This document shows positions 10,464-19,324 of a stretch of DNA of 64,000 nucleotides, piece by piece. The translations under genes were made by a program, and so were the position numbers. The stretch is from Phenylobacterium sp. Lineage in GTDB: Bacteria; Pseudomonadota; Alphaproteobacteria; Caulobacterales; Caulobacteraceae. How positions within the stretch are numbered: position 1 is the first letter of the stretch; each line of letters opens with the position of its first letter. The notes below the pieces were generated by a model, which was not told the origin of the DNA, did not search any database, and was given only the letters and a program-made list of their open reading frames with translations. The stretch covers positions 310,001-374,000 of the forward strand of contig JAGOQB010000001.1 of the NCBI GenBank assembly GCA_017991675.1. The letters run 5' to 3'.

Positions 10464-11612
10464 ATGGATTTCTCAGCCGTCATCGTCGCCGCCGGTTCCA
10501 GCACCCGCGCCGGTCCCGGAGCGCCCAAGCCCTGGCGCAGCTTGGGAGGCCGCCCCATCCTCGCCTGGTCGATCGACGCTTTTGCGGCCGCCGGCGCGCG
10601 ACAGATCGTCGTGGTCGTCGCGGACGGCTGGATCGATGAGGCCGCCGATCTGCTCGAGGCGGTCGACAACTGGTCGGTCGTGCCGGGCGGCGCCACCCGG
10701 GCCGAGTCCGTGCAGGCGGGCCTCAAGGCCCTCACCGGCCCCGCGGATGCGCCGGTCCTAATCCACGACGCCGCGCGCCCGCTGCTGAACGGCGGCCACA
10801 TCGCGGCCTTGCTGGCGGCGCTCGCCGACGCCGATGGCGCGGTCCCCGCCCTGCCGATGGCCGATACGCTCAAGCGCGGCGCGGGCGGCATGGTCTCCGA
10901 GACCGTGCCGCGCGAGGGCCTGTGGCGCGCCCAGACGCCCCAGGCGTTCCGCCTGTCGACTTTGACTGACGCCTATGGCGCCTGGCCGGCCGACGCCGAG
11001 CCGACCGACGACGCCGCCGTGGTCGAACGCGCCGGCGGCAAGGTGGCGATCACGCCTGGCGACCCGCGGCTGATGAAACTGACCTATCCGGAGGACTTCG
11101 CCATGGCCGAGCAACTGGCGGGCGGCGCGCGCATCACCCGTATCGGCCAGGGCGTGGACGCGCACCGCTGGGGTCCGGGCGAAGCGGTCTGGCTATGCGG
11201 GGTGAAGATCGAGCACGACCAGACCCTGATCGGCCATTCCGACGCCGACGCCGGGCTGCACGCCCTGACCGACGCGATCCTCGGGGCCATCGGCGAAGGC
11301 GACATCGGCGAGCACTTCCCGCCGTCCGACCCTCAGTGGAAGGGCGCGGCCTCCGACAGGTTCCTGTTGCACGCGGTCGAAATCCTGACGAACAAGGGCG
11401 GCCGGATCATCAACGCCGACGTCACCCTGGTCTGCGAGCGGCCCAAGATCCGCCCCCACCGCGACGCCATGCGCGAGCGCCTGGCGCAGCTGCTGGGCGT
11501 GCCCCTCGACCGCGTCAGCGTGAAGGCCACCACCACCGAGGGCATGGGCTTCACCGGCCGCCAGGAGGGCCTGCTGGCCCAGGCGATCGTGGCCGTCGAG
11601 ACCCCCGCCTAG
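10464..11612 (+). CDS. ispDF: bifunctional IspD/IspF enzyme of the MEP isoprenoid pathway
   Basis: Fusion of 4-diphosphocytidyl-2C-methyl-D-erythritol synthase (IspD, about 1-215) with 2C-methyl-D-erythritol 2,4-cyclodiphosphate synthase (IspF, about 225-382). The IspD part shows VIVAAGSSTRAGPGAPKPW, HDAARPLL and the WRAQTPQAFR block. The IspF part shows IGQGVDAHRW with the metal-binding Asp-x-His, HSDADAGLHALTDAILGA, IGEHFPPSDPQWKGA and TTTEGMGFTGRQEGL. Such fusions are usual in alphaproteobacteria. dxr and uppS, which act before and after these steps, lie in the envelope cluster of the same window. The stop shares CTAG with the convergent gene. Confidence 0.96.
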   Translation: MDFSAVIVAAGSSTRAGPGAPKPWRSLGGRPILAWSIDAFAAAGARQIVVVVADGWIDEAADLLEAVDNWSVVPGGATRAESVQAGLKALTGPADAPVLIHDAARPLLNGGHIAALLAALADADGAVPALPMADTLKRGAGGMVSETVPREGLWRAQTPQAFRLSTLTDAYGAWPADAEPTDDAAVVERAGGKVAITPGDPRLMKLTYPEDFAMAEQLAGGARITRIGQGVDAHRWGPGEAVWLCGVKIEHDQTLIGHSDADAGLHALTDAILGAIGEGDIGEHFPPSDPQWKGAASDRFLLHAVEILTNKGGRIINADVTLVCERPKIRPHRDAMRERLAQLLGVPLDRVSVKATTTEGMGFTGRQEGLLAQAIVAVETPA

Positions 11613-13855
11613 GGAAGCCAGGGCCAGTTCACCTTCATCTGCGCGTACATCGCCCCAGCGAGGTTCATGTAGTCGTCGGTCCAGGGCCGCGCCGCGGTCG
11701 GGTCCGTCTGCGACCATCGCTCGTCGGCCTCGTACGGCGCCAACGCCGCCAGGCTGCGGGTGACGATCATCGCGTCCTCGGCCGACTCCCAGAGCGGCGG
11801 ACTGCCCTTGGCCGGGCTGTGGCGCTGGATCAGGGCGAACCCTCCCGCCGCTTCGGCGACCGCCATGGCCGGCGCCCGCAGCTCAAGATTGCGGTTCGAC
11901 AGGTGCACGATGAGCACGCCGTCGGACTTGAGCTTGGCCAGATAGCCCTTCATCGCCTCGACGGTCAGCAGATGCGCCGGCACCGCATCCGACGAGAACG
12001 CGTCGATCAGCAGGACGTCGAACGTTCCGGCCGGCTGCTTGGCCAGCGTCAGGCGCGCGTCGCCGACGACGTAGTCGATCGCCCCTTTGGCGCAGGTCGT
12101 CGTGTAGCTGAAGTACTTGGGATCGGTCGAAAGCCGGATCACCAGCGGGTCGATCTCGAAGAAGGTCAGGTGGTCGCCTTTGCGGGTATAGGCGGCGACC
12201 GCTCCGGTCCCCAGGCCCACCGCCCCTACCCGCAGCGGCGTCGGGCGCTTGGTCTCATGGCTGAAGACCTGCCCGATCGGCGTCTCCGGCGCGTAGTAGA
12301 CCAGCGGGCGGCACATGTAGCGCGGGTCCTGGGCCTGCGCCCCATGCAGCGTGGTGCCGTGCGACAGCATCTTCACCGCCCCGCCCATCGCCGGGACGGG
12401 CATTTCCGACTGGCGAAGGACGCCGAAGAAGCTGCGCCAGCTCTGGCGCACATCGACACGGTCGCCGACCAGCTCGGCGGAGATCGACAGCAGCGCCACC
12501 AGCCCGAAGAACACGATCATCTGCCGGCGGATCACGAAGGCGCTGACGCTCGCTAGGACCAACAGAACGGCGACGATGGCCTTGAAGTGATCGACCGTCC
12601 CGAACTTCAGGGCGATGACCGGCGCAGCCGCCGCCGCGAGGCCCCCCAGCGCGAACGTAGCCCAACGCCAGGGCTCGACGGGCTGAAGCCCGGGGCGAGC
12701 CAGGCAGGCCAGCACCAGCACCAGGGGATACTCCCAGACGTTCGTGAAGATCACTGGCGCCAGGAAGGCGTTGAAGGCCCCGCCGACCACGCCGCCGAAC
12801 GACATCCAGAGATAGAACTCCGTCAGGTGGGCCGGATCGGGCCGCCGGGCGACCAGCGCCTGGTGGCACATCAGCGCGGTCATGAAGAACGCCGCCAGGT
12901 GCACGAACAGCTGCAGCATGAAGTTGGCCGACTTGAACGGCATCAGGGATGCGCAGGCGACCACCGCCGCGGCCTGCAGCATCAGGGTCAGCTCGGACGA
13001 AATGATCGGCTTGTCCGAGAAGGCGATGATGAAAGTCAGCAGATAGAGGGCCAGCGGGATGACCCAGAGGAACGGCGCCGAGGCCACGTCGGTGGTGATG
13101 TGGGTCGTCACGCCGAGCATCAGGCTGGACGGGATCGCCGCCAGGCCGACCCAGATCGCCCGGTCGCGCCAGCTCGGCGCAGGTCCGGCGGCGGAGGCCG
13201 GCGCTTCGATCGTCGCCACTCGAGCCCGCGACACGAACAGGGCCAGTGTCGCCATCAGCACCACGAAGGCGACATAGCCCGTGCTCCAGCCGGCGGTCTG
13301 GCCGTGCAGGGTGGCCAGCGGCTCGACCAGCGCCGGATAGGCCAGCAGCGCCAGCAGGCTGCCGAGGTTCGAGGCGGCGTAGAGGACATAGGGCTCGGCC
13401 CCGGTCTCGGCATGGATGGTGCGCGCATGCCAGGCCTGCACCAGCGGCGCGGTGGCCGACAGGATGGCGAACGGGGCCCCGATGGAGACCGCCAGCACCC
13501 CCAGCAGCCACAGCGACGGGTAGTCGGACGACGGCTCGCCCAACGCCCCCGTCACCCGCAGCGGCAGGGCCAGCGCCGCCGCCAGCAACGCCGCCACGTG
13601 CACCAGCGCCTGGGTACGCACCGACCGTATTTTCTGGAGGAAGTGAGCGTAGCCGTAGCCGACCAGCAGCGCGGCCTGGAAGAAGGCGATCGAGGTGTTC
13701 CAGACCGATGAACTGCCGCCCAGCAGCGGCAGGACCAGCTTGGCCACCATCGGCTGGACCAGGAAAACCAGGCCCGCGCTGGCGAAGGTGGTCACCGCAA
13801 AGAGGACCGGAGAGATCGAAGCGGCTGGCCGTTCGGCCCGTTCTAACGTCGTCAT
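11609..13855 (-). CDS. fused multipass membrane / spermidine-synthase-like protein
   Basis: A 748-residue protein. The first roughly 450 residues hold about 12 hydrophobic segments, beginning SPVLFAVTTFASAGLVFLVQPMVAKLVLPLLGG split over two helices. The last 220 residues resemble the Rossmann domain of spermidine synthase: FFEIDPLVI, YVVGDARLTL and FDVLLIDAFSSDAVPAHLL. Proteins with this build are annotated as fused MFS/spermidine synthase and their substrate is not established; a polyamine or small-molecule aminopropyl- or methyl-transfer linked to membrane transport is conceivable. It stands alone, convergent with ispDF (4-base overlap) and divergent from pncC. Confidence 0.85.
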   Translation of the reverse strand: MTTLERAERPAASISPVLFAVTTFASAGLVFLVQPMVAKLVLPLLGGSSSVWNTSIAFFQAALLVGYGYAHFLQKIRSVRTQALVHVAALLAAALALPLRVTGALGEPSSDYPSLWLLGVLAVSIGAPFAILSATAPLVQAWHARTIHAETGAEPYVLYAASNLGSLLALLAYPALVEPLATLHGQTAGWSTGYVAFVVLMATLALFVSRARVATIEAPASAAGPAPSWRDRAIWVGLAAIPSSLMLGVTTHITTDVASAPFLWVIPLALYLLTFIIAFSDKPIISSELTLMLQAAAVVACASLMPFKSANFMLQLFVHLAAFFMTALMCHQALVARRPDPAHLTEFYLWMSFGGVVGGAFNAFLAPVIFTNVWEYPLVLVLACLARPGLQPVEPWRWATFALGGLAAAAAPVIALKFGTVDHFKAIVAVLLVLASVSAFVIRRQMIVFFGLVALLSISAELVGDRVDVRQSWRSFFGVLRQSEMPVPAMGGAVKMLSHGTTLHGAQAQDPRYMCRPLVYYAPETPIGQVFSHETKRPTPLRVGAVGLGTGAVAAYTRKGDHLTFFEIDPLVIRLSTDPKYFSYTTTCAKGAIDYVVGDARLTLAKQPAGTFDVLLIDAFSSDAVPAHLLTVEAMKGYLAKLKSDGVLIVHLSNRNLELRAPAMAVAEAAGGFALIQRHSPAKGSPPLWESAEDAMIVTRSLAALAPYEADERWSQTDPTAARPWTDDYMNLAGAMYAQMKVNWPWLP

Positions 13856-13939
13856 GGGATCGAATCGGCTTGTGTGGGGGGCTCGGGCGATGTTGTGGTC
13901 AGCCTTCGTCCTTGCCTAGAGCCCGCTGGAGTCGCCCCC

Positions 13940-14431
13940 ATGTTTTCCCTTGAGATCGAAACCCTGGCGCGGCTGCTGATCGACGAGGCCCGCGAGCGCT
14001 CGCTGCGCATCGTCACTGCCGAGAGCTGCACGGGCGGCCTGGTGGCCGGCGCGATCTGCTCGATCCCCGGCGCCTCGGACGTCTTCGAGCGCGGTTTCGT
14101 CGTCTATACCAATCGCGCCAAGCAGGAGCTGCTCGGCGTCCCCGGCGACCTGATCGCCGACCTGGGAGCTGTGTCCGAACCGGTCGCGCGGATGATGGCC
14201 GAAGGCGCGCTGGAGGCGTCCAACGCCCACGTCGCCGTGGCGATCACCGGCGTCGCCGGCCCCGGCGGCGGCACGCCGATGAAGCCGGTCGGCACCGTCC
14301 ACATCGCCACCGCGCGGTCGAACCAGGCGCTGATGCACCGCGCCGAACTGTTCGACGGCGTCACCCGCGCCGACATTCAGGAACAGGCCGTGCAGGCCGC
14401 CCTGCAGGCGCTGCGCGACCGTATGACCTAG
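13940..14431 (+). CDS. pncC: CinA C-terminal family nicotinamide-nucleotide amidohydrolase
   Basis: Stand-alone CinA C-terminal domain, 163 residues. This family deamidates nicotinamide mononucleotide to nicotinic acid mononucleotide in pyridine-nucleotide recycling. Visible signatures are TAESCTGGLVAGAICSIPGASDVFERGFVVYTNRAKQ read in two pieces, GAVSEPVARMMAEGAL and AITGVAGPGGGTPMKPVGTVHIA. The chosen ATG has GGAG 8 bases upstream; the frame is open further upstream, but only in the divergent promoter region. The N-terminal molybdopterin-like half of full-length CinA is absent, as is common in alphaproteobacteria. It overlaps the convergent next gene by 4 bases. Confidence 0.9.
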   Translation: MFSLEIETLARLLIDEARERSLRIVTAESCTGGLVAGAICSIPGASDVFERGFVVYTNRAKQELLGVPGDLIADLGAVSEPVARMMAEGALEASNAHVAVAITGVAGPGGGTPMKPVGTVHIATARSNQALMHRAELFDGVTRADIQEQAVQAALQALRDRMT

Positions 14432-14877
14432 GCGGGGTAGATCGCCCTCGCCCGCCCTTCGAAGCAGGCCATCAGCCGCTCGACCGCATGGTTGAAGTTG
14501 GCGTCCAGCACGCCGGTGAGCAGCCGGGTCTTGAACTCGAAATCGATGTCGAACTCGATCCGGGTTCCGCCCGGCGCTTCGACGAAGCGCCAGCGGTTCA
14601 ACAGGTGCTTGAAGGGCCCCGACAGCAGTTGCACGTCGATCTGCCGCGCGTTCGCGTCCCGCCGCACCCGGGTCGAGAAGGCTTCCTTCAAGAACGAAAA
14701 ACCCACCCCGACCTTGGCGTCGAACTGGCTGATCCCCTCGCCCGGGCTCGTGTGGTTCCAGGTCCGCATCGACTGCACCCAGGGCACGAACTGCGGATAG
14801 GCCTCCACGTCGCCGACCAGCGCGAACAGCTGGTCGGGCGCATAGGGCAGCACCTTCTCGATATGGTGGCGCGGCAA
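14428..14877 (-). CDS. RatA/Coq10-like START-domain protein
   Basis: A 149-residue SRPBCC (START-like) protein of the RatA/Coq10/YfjG type, related to ubiquinone-binding Coq10. The N-terminus HHIEKVLPYAPDQLFALVGDVEAYPQFVPW is the family hallmark (shown here across two strands of the helix-grip fold), followed by EAFSTRV and GPFKHLLNRWRF. The expected role is binding a polyprenylated quinone to support respiration; the E. coli ribosome-association (RatA) activity is not implied. It lies 4 bases downstream of lipA on the same strand, so the two are very likely co-transcribed. Confidence 0.88.
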   Translation of the reverse strand: MPRHHIEKVLPYAPDQLFALVGDVEAYPQFVPWVQSMRTWNHTSPGEGISQFDAKVGVGFSFLKEAFSTRVRRDANARQIDVQLLSGPFKHLLNRWRFVEAPGGTRIEFDIDFEFKTRLLTGVLDANFNHAVERLMACFEGRARAIYPA

Positions 14878-14881
14878 GCGG

Positions 14882-15844
14882 TTAGGCCGCCGCGTCCTTG
14901 GCGAGCCGCGCCGCCTTGAGCCGCGCGAAGTCCTCGCCGGCGTGGTGCGACGAGCGGGTCAGCGGGCTGGCCGAGACCATCAGGAACCCCTTGGCCCGGG
15001 CGATTTCCTCGTAGGCCTTGAACTCGTCAGGCGTCACGAAGCGGTCGATGGCCGCGTGCTTGCGGGTCGGCTGGAGGTACTGGCCGATGGTCAGGAAGTC
15101 GACGCCGGCCGACCGCATGTCGTCCATGACCTGCATGACCTCTTCCTTGGCCTCGCCCAGGCCGACCATCAGGCCGGACTTGGTGAACTGGTTGGGGTCG
15201 CGCTCCTTCACCCGCTCCAGCAGCCGCAGCGAGTGGTAGTAGCGCGCGCCCGGGCGGATCGAGAGATAGAGCCGCGGCACGGTCTCGAGGTTGTGGTTGA
15301 AGACGTCCGGCTTGGCGTCGATGACGATCTCGGCCGCGCTCGGGGCCTTGCGCAGGAAGTCCGGGGTCAGGATCTCGATTGTGGTGCCGGGCGCGGCGGC
15401 GCGGATCGCATGCACCACTGCGGCGAAGTGCGCGCCGCCGCCGTCGGCCAGGTCGTCGCGGTCGACCGAGGTGATGACCACATGCTTCAGCCCCATCTTG
15501 CGGACCGCATCGGCGACGCGCGCCGGCTCGGTCGGGTCGAGGGGCAGCGGCTTGCCGGTGCTGACGTTGCAGAAGGCGCAGGCGCGGGTGCAGATCTCGC
15601 CCATGATCATCATGGTCGCGTGGCTCTGGCTCCAGCACTCCCCGATGTTCGGGCAGGCCGCCTCCTCGCAGACCGTGGTGAGCCCATGCTCCTTCACGAT
15701 CGAGCGCGTGGCGTTGTAGCCGGGCGAGCCCGGAGCGCGCACGCGCAGCCATTCCGGCTTTCGCAGGATCGGCGTATCGGGGCGCGACTGCTTTTCGGGA
15801 TGTCGGGGCCGTTGCCCCCCGAGGGTGTCGATGACGGTCGCCAT
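14882..15844 (-). CDS. lipA: lipoyl synthase
   Basis: Radical-SAM enzyme that inserts two sulfurs into octanoyl groups bound to lipoyl domains such as those of the PDH subunits encoded nearby. It has the auxiliary-cluster cysteines [13 protein letters not shown], the radical-SAM triad [23 protein letters not shown] and the C-terminal [10 protein letters not shown]. The product is 320 residues from the ATG giving [10 protein letters not shown], with AGG 5 bases before it. A longer frame from 15913 would run into the divergent hydrolase promoter and has no family support. The operon continues into the RatA-like gene. Confidence 0.96.
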   Translation of the reverse strand: MATVIDTLGGQRPRHPEKQSRPDTPILRKPEWLRVRAPGSPGYNATRSIVKEHGLTTVCEEAACPNIGECWSQSHATMMIMGEICTRACAFCNVSTGKPLPLDPTEPARVADAVRKMGLKHVVITSVDRDDLADGGGAHFAAVVHAIRAAAPGTTIEILTPDFLRKAPSAAEIVIDAKPDVFNHNLETVPRLYLSIRPGARYYHSLRLLERVKERDPNQFTKSGLMVGLGEAKEEVMQVMDDMRSAGVDFLTIGQYLQPTRKHAAIDRFVTPDEFKAYEEIARAKGFLMVSASPLTRSSHHAGEDFARLKAARLAKDAAA

Positions 15845-15921
15845 GAGGCCTAGATCGGCTTTCTGCCCCTTCGGATCAAGGCGTGATTGAGCGGCCCTGC
15901 GACGCATGGTCAAACTCGGCC

Positions 15922-16938
15922 ATGGTTCGTGCGTTTCTGCTCGCCGCTCTGCTTCTTTCGCTTGCGGCCTGCGAGCGCGACGGCGGCCGCGAGCCGTTCG
16001 CCGAAAGCCGCACCCCGGCCTCGCTCGCGCCGCGGTTCTATCCGCCCGAGGGCTGGGCCTGGGGCTATATCGGCGTGGGCGATCAACCGCTGCAGCGATA
16101 TGGCGTGGCCAGCACCCGGCGCGTGCCGGTCGCCACCGTGGTGATCGTGCCCGGCTACGGCGAGACCGCCGAACTCTGGTTCGAGACCGCTTCGGATCTG
16201 ATCGAGCGCGGCTGCACGGTCTGGATCCTCGACCGCGCCGGCCAGGGCGGCTCGGGCCGCTATGTGCTGCCGCGCGACCTCGGCTTCACCCCCTCCTTCG
16301 ATCCGGAGGTCGCGGCCCTGCGCGAACTGGTGCGGGTCGTGGTCCGGCCGACGCCCGATACGCCGCTGATCCTGCTGACCCAGGCCGACGGCGTGGTGGT
16401 GGCGCTCAGTGCGGTGCGCTCAGGCCTGAGGACCGACGGCGTGATCGCCAGTTCGCCGCAGATCGCCGCGCCGCCGGAAAAGGCCCTGCTCGGCCCCGTG
16501 AAGCGCACCTCCAAGCCGCCCCCGGGCTGGAAGCCCTGGAGCCGCGAGCGCGCCGACGACCGCGCCGCGGGCCGGACCCACGACGCCTGGCGCGGACAGG
16601 TCGGCCACGCCTGGATGACCGCCAATCCCGACCTGCGCCTGGCCGGCCCCAGCCTTGGCTGGACCAAGGCCTTCGAAACCGCCAGCCGGGTGCTGGAATC
16701 CGGCGCGCGACAGGTCCGTGCGCCGGTGCTGATGCTGAACCCCGACCGGCGCGCCGACGCCTTCTGTCGGCAGCTGGCCGATTGCACCGCCACCACGCTC
16801 GGCGGCGCGCGTAGCGCCCTGCATATCGAGGCCGATCGCTGGCGCAGTCCCTGGCTCGACGCGGTGGTGGCCTTCATCGACGCTCGCGCCCCCACGGTCA
16901 CGACTGCGACGATTTCGGCAGTTCCGGCAAGGCCTTAA
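15922..16938 (+). CDS. lipoprotein alpha/beta-hydrolase-fold protein lacking the serine nucleophile
   Basis: A 338-residue protein with a lipoprotein signal peptide: hydrophobic residues 4-15, then lipobox LAAC with Cys17. The body is a lysophospholipase-like alpha/beta hydrolase: VVIVPGYGE (oxyanion region, about 73-81), [12 protein letters not shown] and a late [21 protein letters not shown] that fits the catalytic His segment. The nucleophile elbow, normally G-x-S-x-G, reads TQADG (153-157), with Ala155 where Ser belongs. It may be a non-enzymatic binding protein or use another residue. It is divergent from lipA; the start is set by the signal peptide, since the upstream in-frame TTG has no support. 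Confidence 0.8.
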   Translation: MVRAFLLAALLLSLAACERDGGREPFAESRTPASLAPRFYPPEGWAWGYIGVGDQPLQRYGVASTRRVPVATVVIVPGYGETAELWFETASDLIERGCTVWILDRAGQGGSGRYVLPRDLGFTPSFDPEVAALRELVRVVVRPTPDTPLILLTQADGVVVALSAVRSGLRTDGVIASSPQIAAPPEKALLGPVKRTSKPPPGWKPWSRERADDRAAGRTHDAWRGQVGHAWMTANPDLRLAGPSLGWTKAFETASRVLESGARQVRAPVLMLNPDRRADAFCRQLADCTATTLGGARSALHIEADRWRSPWLDAVVAFIDARAPTVTTATISAVPARP

Positions 16939-17064
16939 GCGCCTTTCCGCACTTGACGTACAGGCCGAAGCTCACGACCTGTTACGCATCTTTTCAACCA
17001 CCGGCGTCGGCGATAGGCTCGCGCCCAACAATAATCGGCGAGACGTTCGGGGAGGTTTTCGCCT

Positions 17065-18618
17065 TTGTCGCGTTCTTTTGATCCGCGTTCGTGCGAGCGC
17101 TCACTTTTCGATGCGCTGGTCGACGCGCGCGCCGCCTACGGCGCCAAGAAGCCGATCCTGGAAGACCAGGAGCGCAAGCCGCTTACCTATACCGACCTGA
17201 TCCGCGCCTCGTTCGCCCTGGGGCGCAAGATCGCGGCCATGACCACCGAAGGCGAGCGCGTCGGCGTCATGCTGCCGGCCAGCGCCGGCGCCGTCGTCAC
17301 CTTCTTCGCGCTGCACGCCTTCGGCCGCACGCCGGCGATGCTCAACTTCACGGCCGGCATCCGCAACCTGAAGGCCGCCTGCGAGCTGGCCGGGGTCAAG
17401 CGCGTGCTCACCTCGCATCGCTTCATCGAGCAAGGCAAGCTGCACGACCTGATCGACGCCCTGGAGCCCTTGGCGACGGTCACTTACCTTGAGGACGTGC
17501 GCGAAACCGTCGGCCTGTCGGACAAGGTGTTCGCGGCTGCGGCCGGGGCCTTCCCCAAGCGCTTCCGCGCCGCCACCAAGCCGTCGGACCCGGGCGTGAT
17601 CCTGTTCACCTCCGGCAGCTTCGGCGCGCCGCGCGGGGTGATCCTCAGCCAGTCGAACCTGATCGCCAACGTCGAGCAGGTCGCCGCCCACATCCCGCTC
17701 GATCCGTCGTGGGTGATGTTCAACCCGCTGCCGACCTTCCACTGCTTCGGCCTGACCGGCGGGGTGCTGCTGCCGCTGCTGAAGGGCATGAAGGCGTTCG
17801 AGTATCCCTCGCCACTGCACGTCAAGCAGATCCCGCCGCTGATCAAGGACACCGGCGCCTCGATCCTGTTTGCGACCGACACCTTCCTCAACCAGTACGC
17901 CCGCGCCGCCGAGCGCGACGAGTTGTCCGGCCTGAAGTTCATCGTCTGCGGCGCCGAGAAGGTGCGCGACGAAACTCACAACCTGATCCGCGATCGCTTC
18001 GGCGACATCCCGGTGCTCGAGGGGTATGGCGCGACCGAGGCCTCGCCCGTGATCGCGGTGAACAAGCCCACGGACAACCGCCGCGGCACCGTCGGCGGCC
18101 TGTTGCCCGGCGTCGAGGCCAAGCTGGAGAAGGTCGAGGGCATCCCCGGCGGCGGCCGACTGTACGTCCGCGGCCCGAACGTCATGTCGGGCTATCTCAC
18201 CGAGAACGGCCTCGAACCGCCCCCCGGCGGCTGGCACGACACCGGCGACGTGGTCGACATCACCTCCGACAACTGGATCAAGATCCTCGGACGGGTGAAG
18301 CGGTTCGCCAAGATCGGCGGCGAAATGGTCTCGCTGACCGCCGCCGAGGACATCGCCAGCGCCGTCTGGCCCGACAGCCGCCACGCCGTCATCGCCATGC
18401 CCGATCCGAAAAAGGGCGAGCGCCTGGTGCTGGTCACCGACCGCCGCGACGCCGAGCCCGGCCCGCTGGTCGCCCACGCCCAGGCCATCGGCGCGCCGGA
18501 ACTGGCCGTGCCGCGTAAGATCATCCGGGTCACCGAGATCCCGGTGCTCGGCACCGGCAAGACCGACTATGTGGCGATCATGCGGATGGCGGAGGCTGAC
18601 GGGCGCCGCGCCGCCTGA
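17065..18618 (+). CDS. AMP-dependent acyl ligase (acyl-CoA/acyl-ACP synthetase family)
   Basis: A 517-residue ANL-family enzyme that activates a carboxylate, probably a fatty acid, as acyl-AMP. The phosphate loop reads ILFTSGSFGAPRGVILS (about 190-206), the A5 motif GYGATEASPV, and the adenylate motif WHDTGDVVDI followed by GRVKRFAKIGGEMVS. It most resembles the synthetase half of Aas (2-acylglycerophosphoethanolamine acyltransferase/acyl-ACP synthetase) with no acyltransferase half attached. The start is TTG; GGGGAGG 9 bases upstream makes it convincing. A DoxX gene follows after 47 bases. The usual Lys of the phosphate loop is Arg here. Confidence 0.85.
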   Translation: MSRSFDPRSCERSLFDALVDARAAYGAKKPILEDQERKPLTYTDLIRASFALGRKIAAMTTEGERVGVMLPASAGAVVTFFALHAFGRTPAMLNFTAGIRNLKAACELAGVKRVLTSHRFIEQGKLHDLIDALEPLATVTYLEDVRETVGLSDKVFAAAAGAFPKRFRAATKPSDPGVILFTSGSFGAPRGVILSQSNLIANVEQVAAHIPLDPSWVMFNPLPTFHCFGLTGGVLLPLLKGMKAFEYPSPLHVKQIPPLIKDTGASILFATDTFLNQYARAAERDELSGLKFIVCGAEKVRDETHNLIRDRFGDIPVLEGYGATEASPVIAVNKPTDNRRGTVGGLLPGVEAKLEKVEGIPGGGRLYVRGPNVMSGYLTENGLEPPPGGWHDTGDVVDITSDNWIKILGRVKRFAKIGGEMVSLTAAEDIASAVWPDSRHAVIAMPDPKKGERLVLVTDRRDAEPGPLVAHAQAIGAPELAVPRKIIRVTEIPVLGTGKTDYVAIMRMAEADGRRAA

Positions 18619-18665
18619 TCCCGACGGCATCGCGCCGCGTCCGGCGCCGATTGGGAGGGACTGCC

Positions 18666-19067
18666 ATGCCGAACCTCGAGGCCTGGGCGCCGCGGGTGCT
18701 GAGCCTGCTGCGCATCGTCTCGGCACTGCTCTTCATGGAGCATGGGCTGATGAAGCTGTTCCACTTCCCCGCGCCGCAGCCGGGCGCGCCCGATCCACTG
18801 CCGATGATGCTGCTGGCGGCGGCCTGGATCGAGGTGATCGGCGGCGGCCTGCTGGCGCTCGGGCTGTTCACCCGGCTGGCGGCCTTCGTCTGCTCAGGGC
18901 AGATGGCGGCGGCCTACTTCATCGCGCACGCCTCGCAAGGCTTCTGGCCGGCGCTCAACGGCGGCGAGCCGGCGATCCTCTACTGCTTCGTGTTCTTCTA
19001 TCTGGTCTTCGCCGGCGGCGGCGCCTGGAGCCTCGACGCCCTGCGCCGCGGTCGCCGCCGACGGTGA
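18666..19067 (+). CDS. DoxX family membrane protein
   Basis: A small integral membrane protein of 133 residues with four hydrophobic segments. It has the DoxX pattern LLRIVSALLFMEHGLMKLFHFP near the start (read as RIVSALLF plus EHG), AAAWIEVIGGGLLALGLFTRLAA and a final FFYLVFAGGGAWSLD. Family members have been tied to terminal oxidase partners and redox stress, but no function is certain. GGGAGGG lies 6 bases before the ATG, supporting this start over the TTG at 18651. It is likely in one transcript with the acyl ligase upstream. Confidence 0.86.
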   Translation: MPNLEAWAPRVLSLLRIVSALLFMEHGLMKLFHFPAPQPGAPDPLPMMLLAAAWIEVIGGGLLALGLFTRLAAFVCSGQMAAAYFIAHASQGFWPALNGGEPAILYCFVFFYLVFAGGGAWSLDALRRGRRRR

Positions 19068-19137
19068 CACCTGTCCCTCCCCTTAATGGGAGGGCAATCG
19101 CATATGACGCCGGCCCCGTTGGCCGCCCACACTCTGA

Positions 19138-19245
19138 TCGTCATCCCTGTCCGCGCATGCGTGCCGGGGATCCATACGAACCGAGGTTTTTCGGGAAGCT
19201 CAGGGTCTATGGATGGCCGGTACCTGCCGGCCCGGCCATGACGAA
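19138..19245. repeat. composite palindromic repeat, copy A
   Basis: Two palindromic units face each other: 19138-19180 (reverse of ATGGATCCCCGGCACGCATG...GGGATGACGA) and 19206-19245 (TATGGATGGCCGG...CCGGCCATGACGA). Both share the outer ends TATGGAT and ATGACGA. The same pair occurs inverted at 27506-27612 with an unrelated spacer. This resembles a REP/BIME-type element and fills the convergent gap between doxX and lpdA. Confidence 0.78.
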
Positions 19246-19293
19246 CCCAAAGGGTGGGGCCTTCTGAACCCGCCCTGGTCGCTTCGCGGCCGA

Positions 19294-19317
19294 TCCCTCC
19301 CCACAGGGGGGGAGGGA
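19294..19317. terminator. G/C hairpin between convergent doxX and lpdA
   Basis: TCCCTCCCC (19294-19302) pairs perfectly with GGGGAGGGA (19309-19317), 8 bases from the lpdA stop. There is no good T-run on either strand. A second, shorter hairpin (CCCTCCC/GGGAGGG) lies at 19074-19092 just after doxX. They probably insulate the two convergent units. Confidence 0.45.
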
Positions 19318-19324
19318 AATTTCA

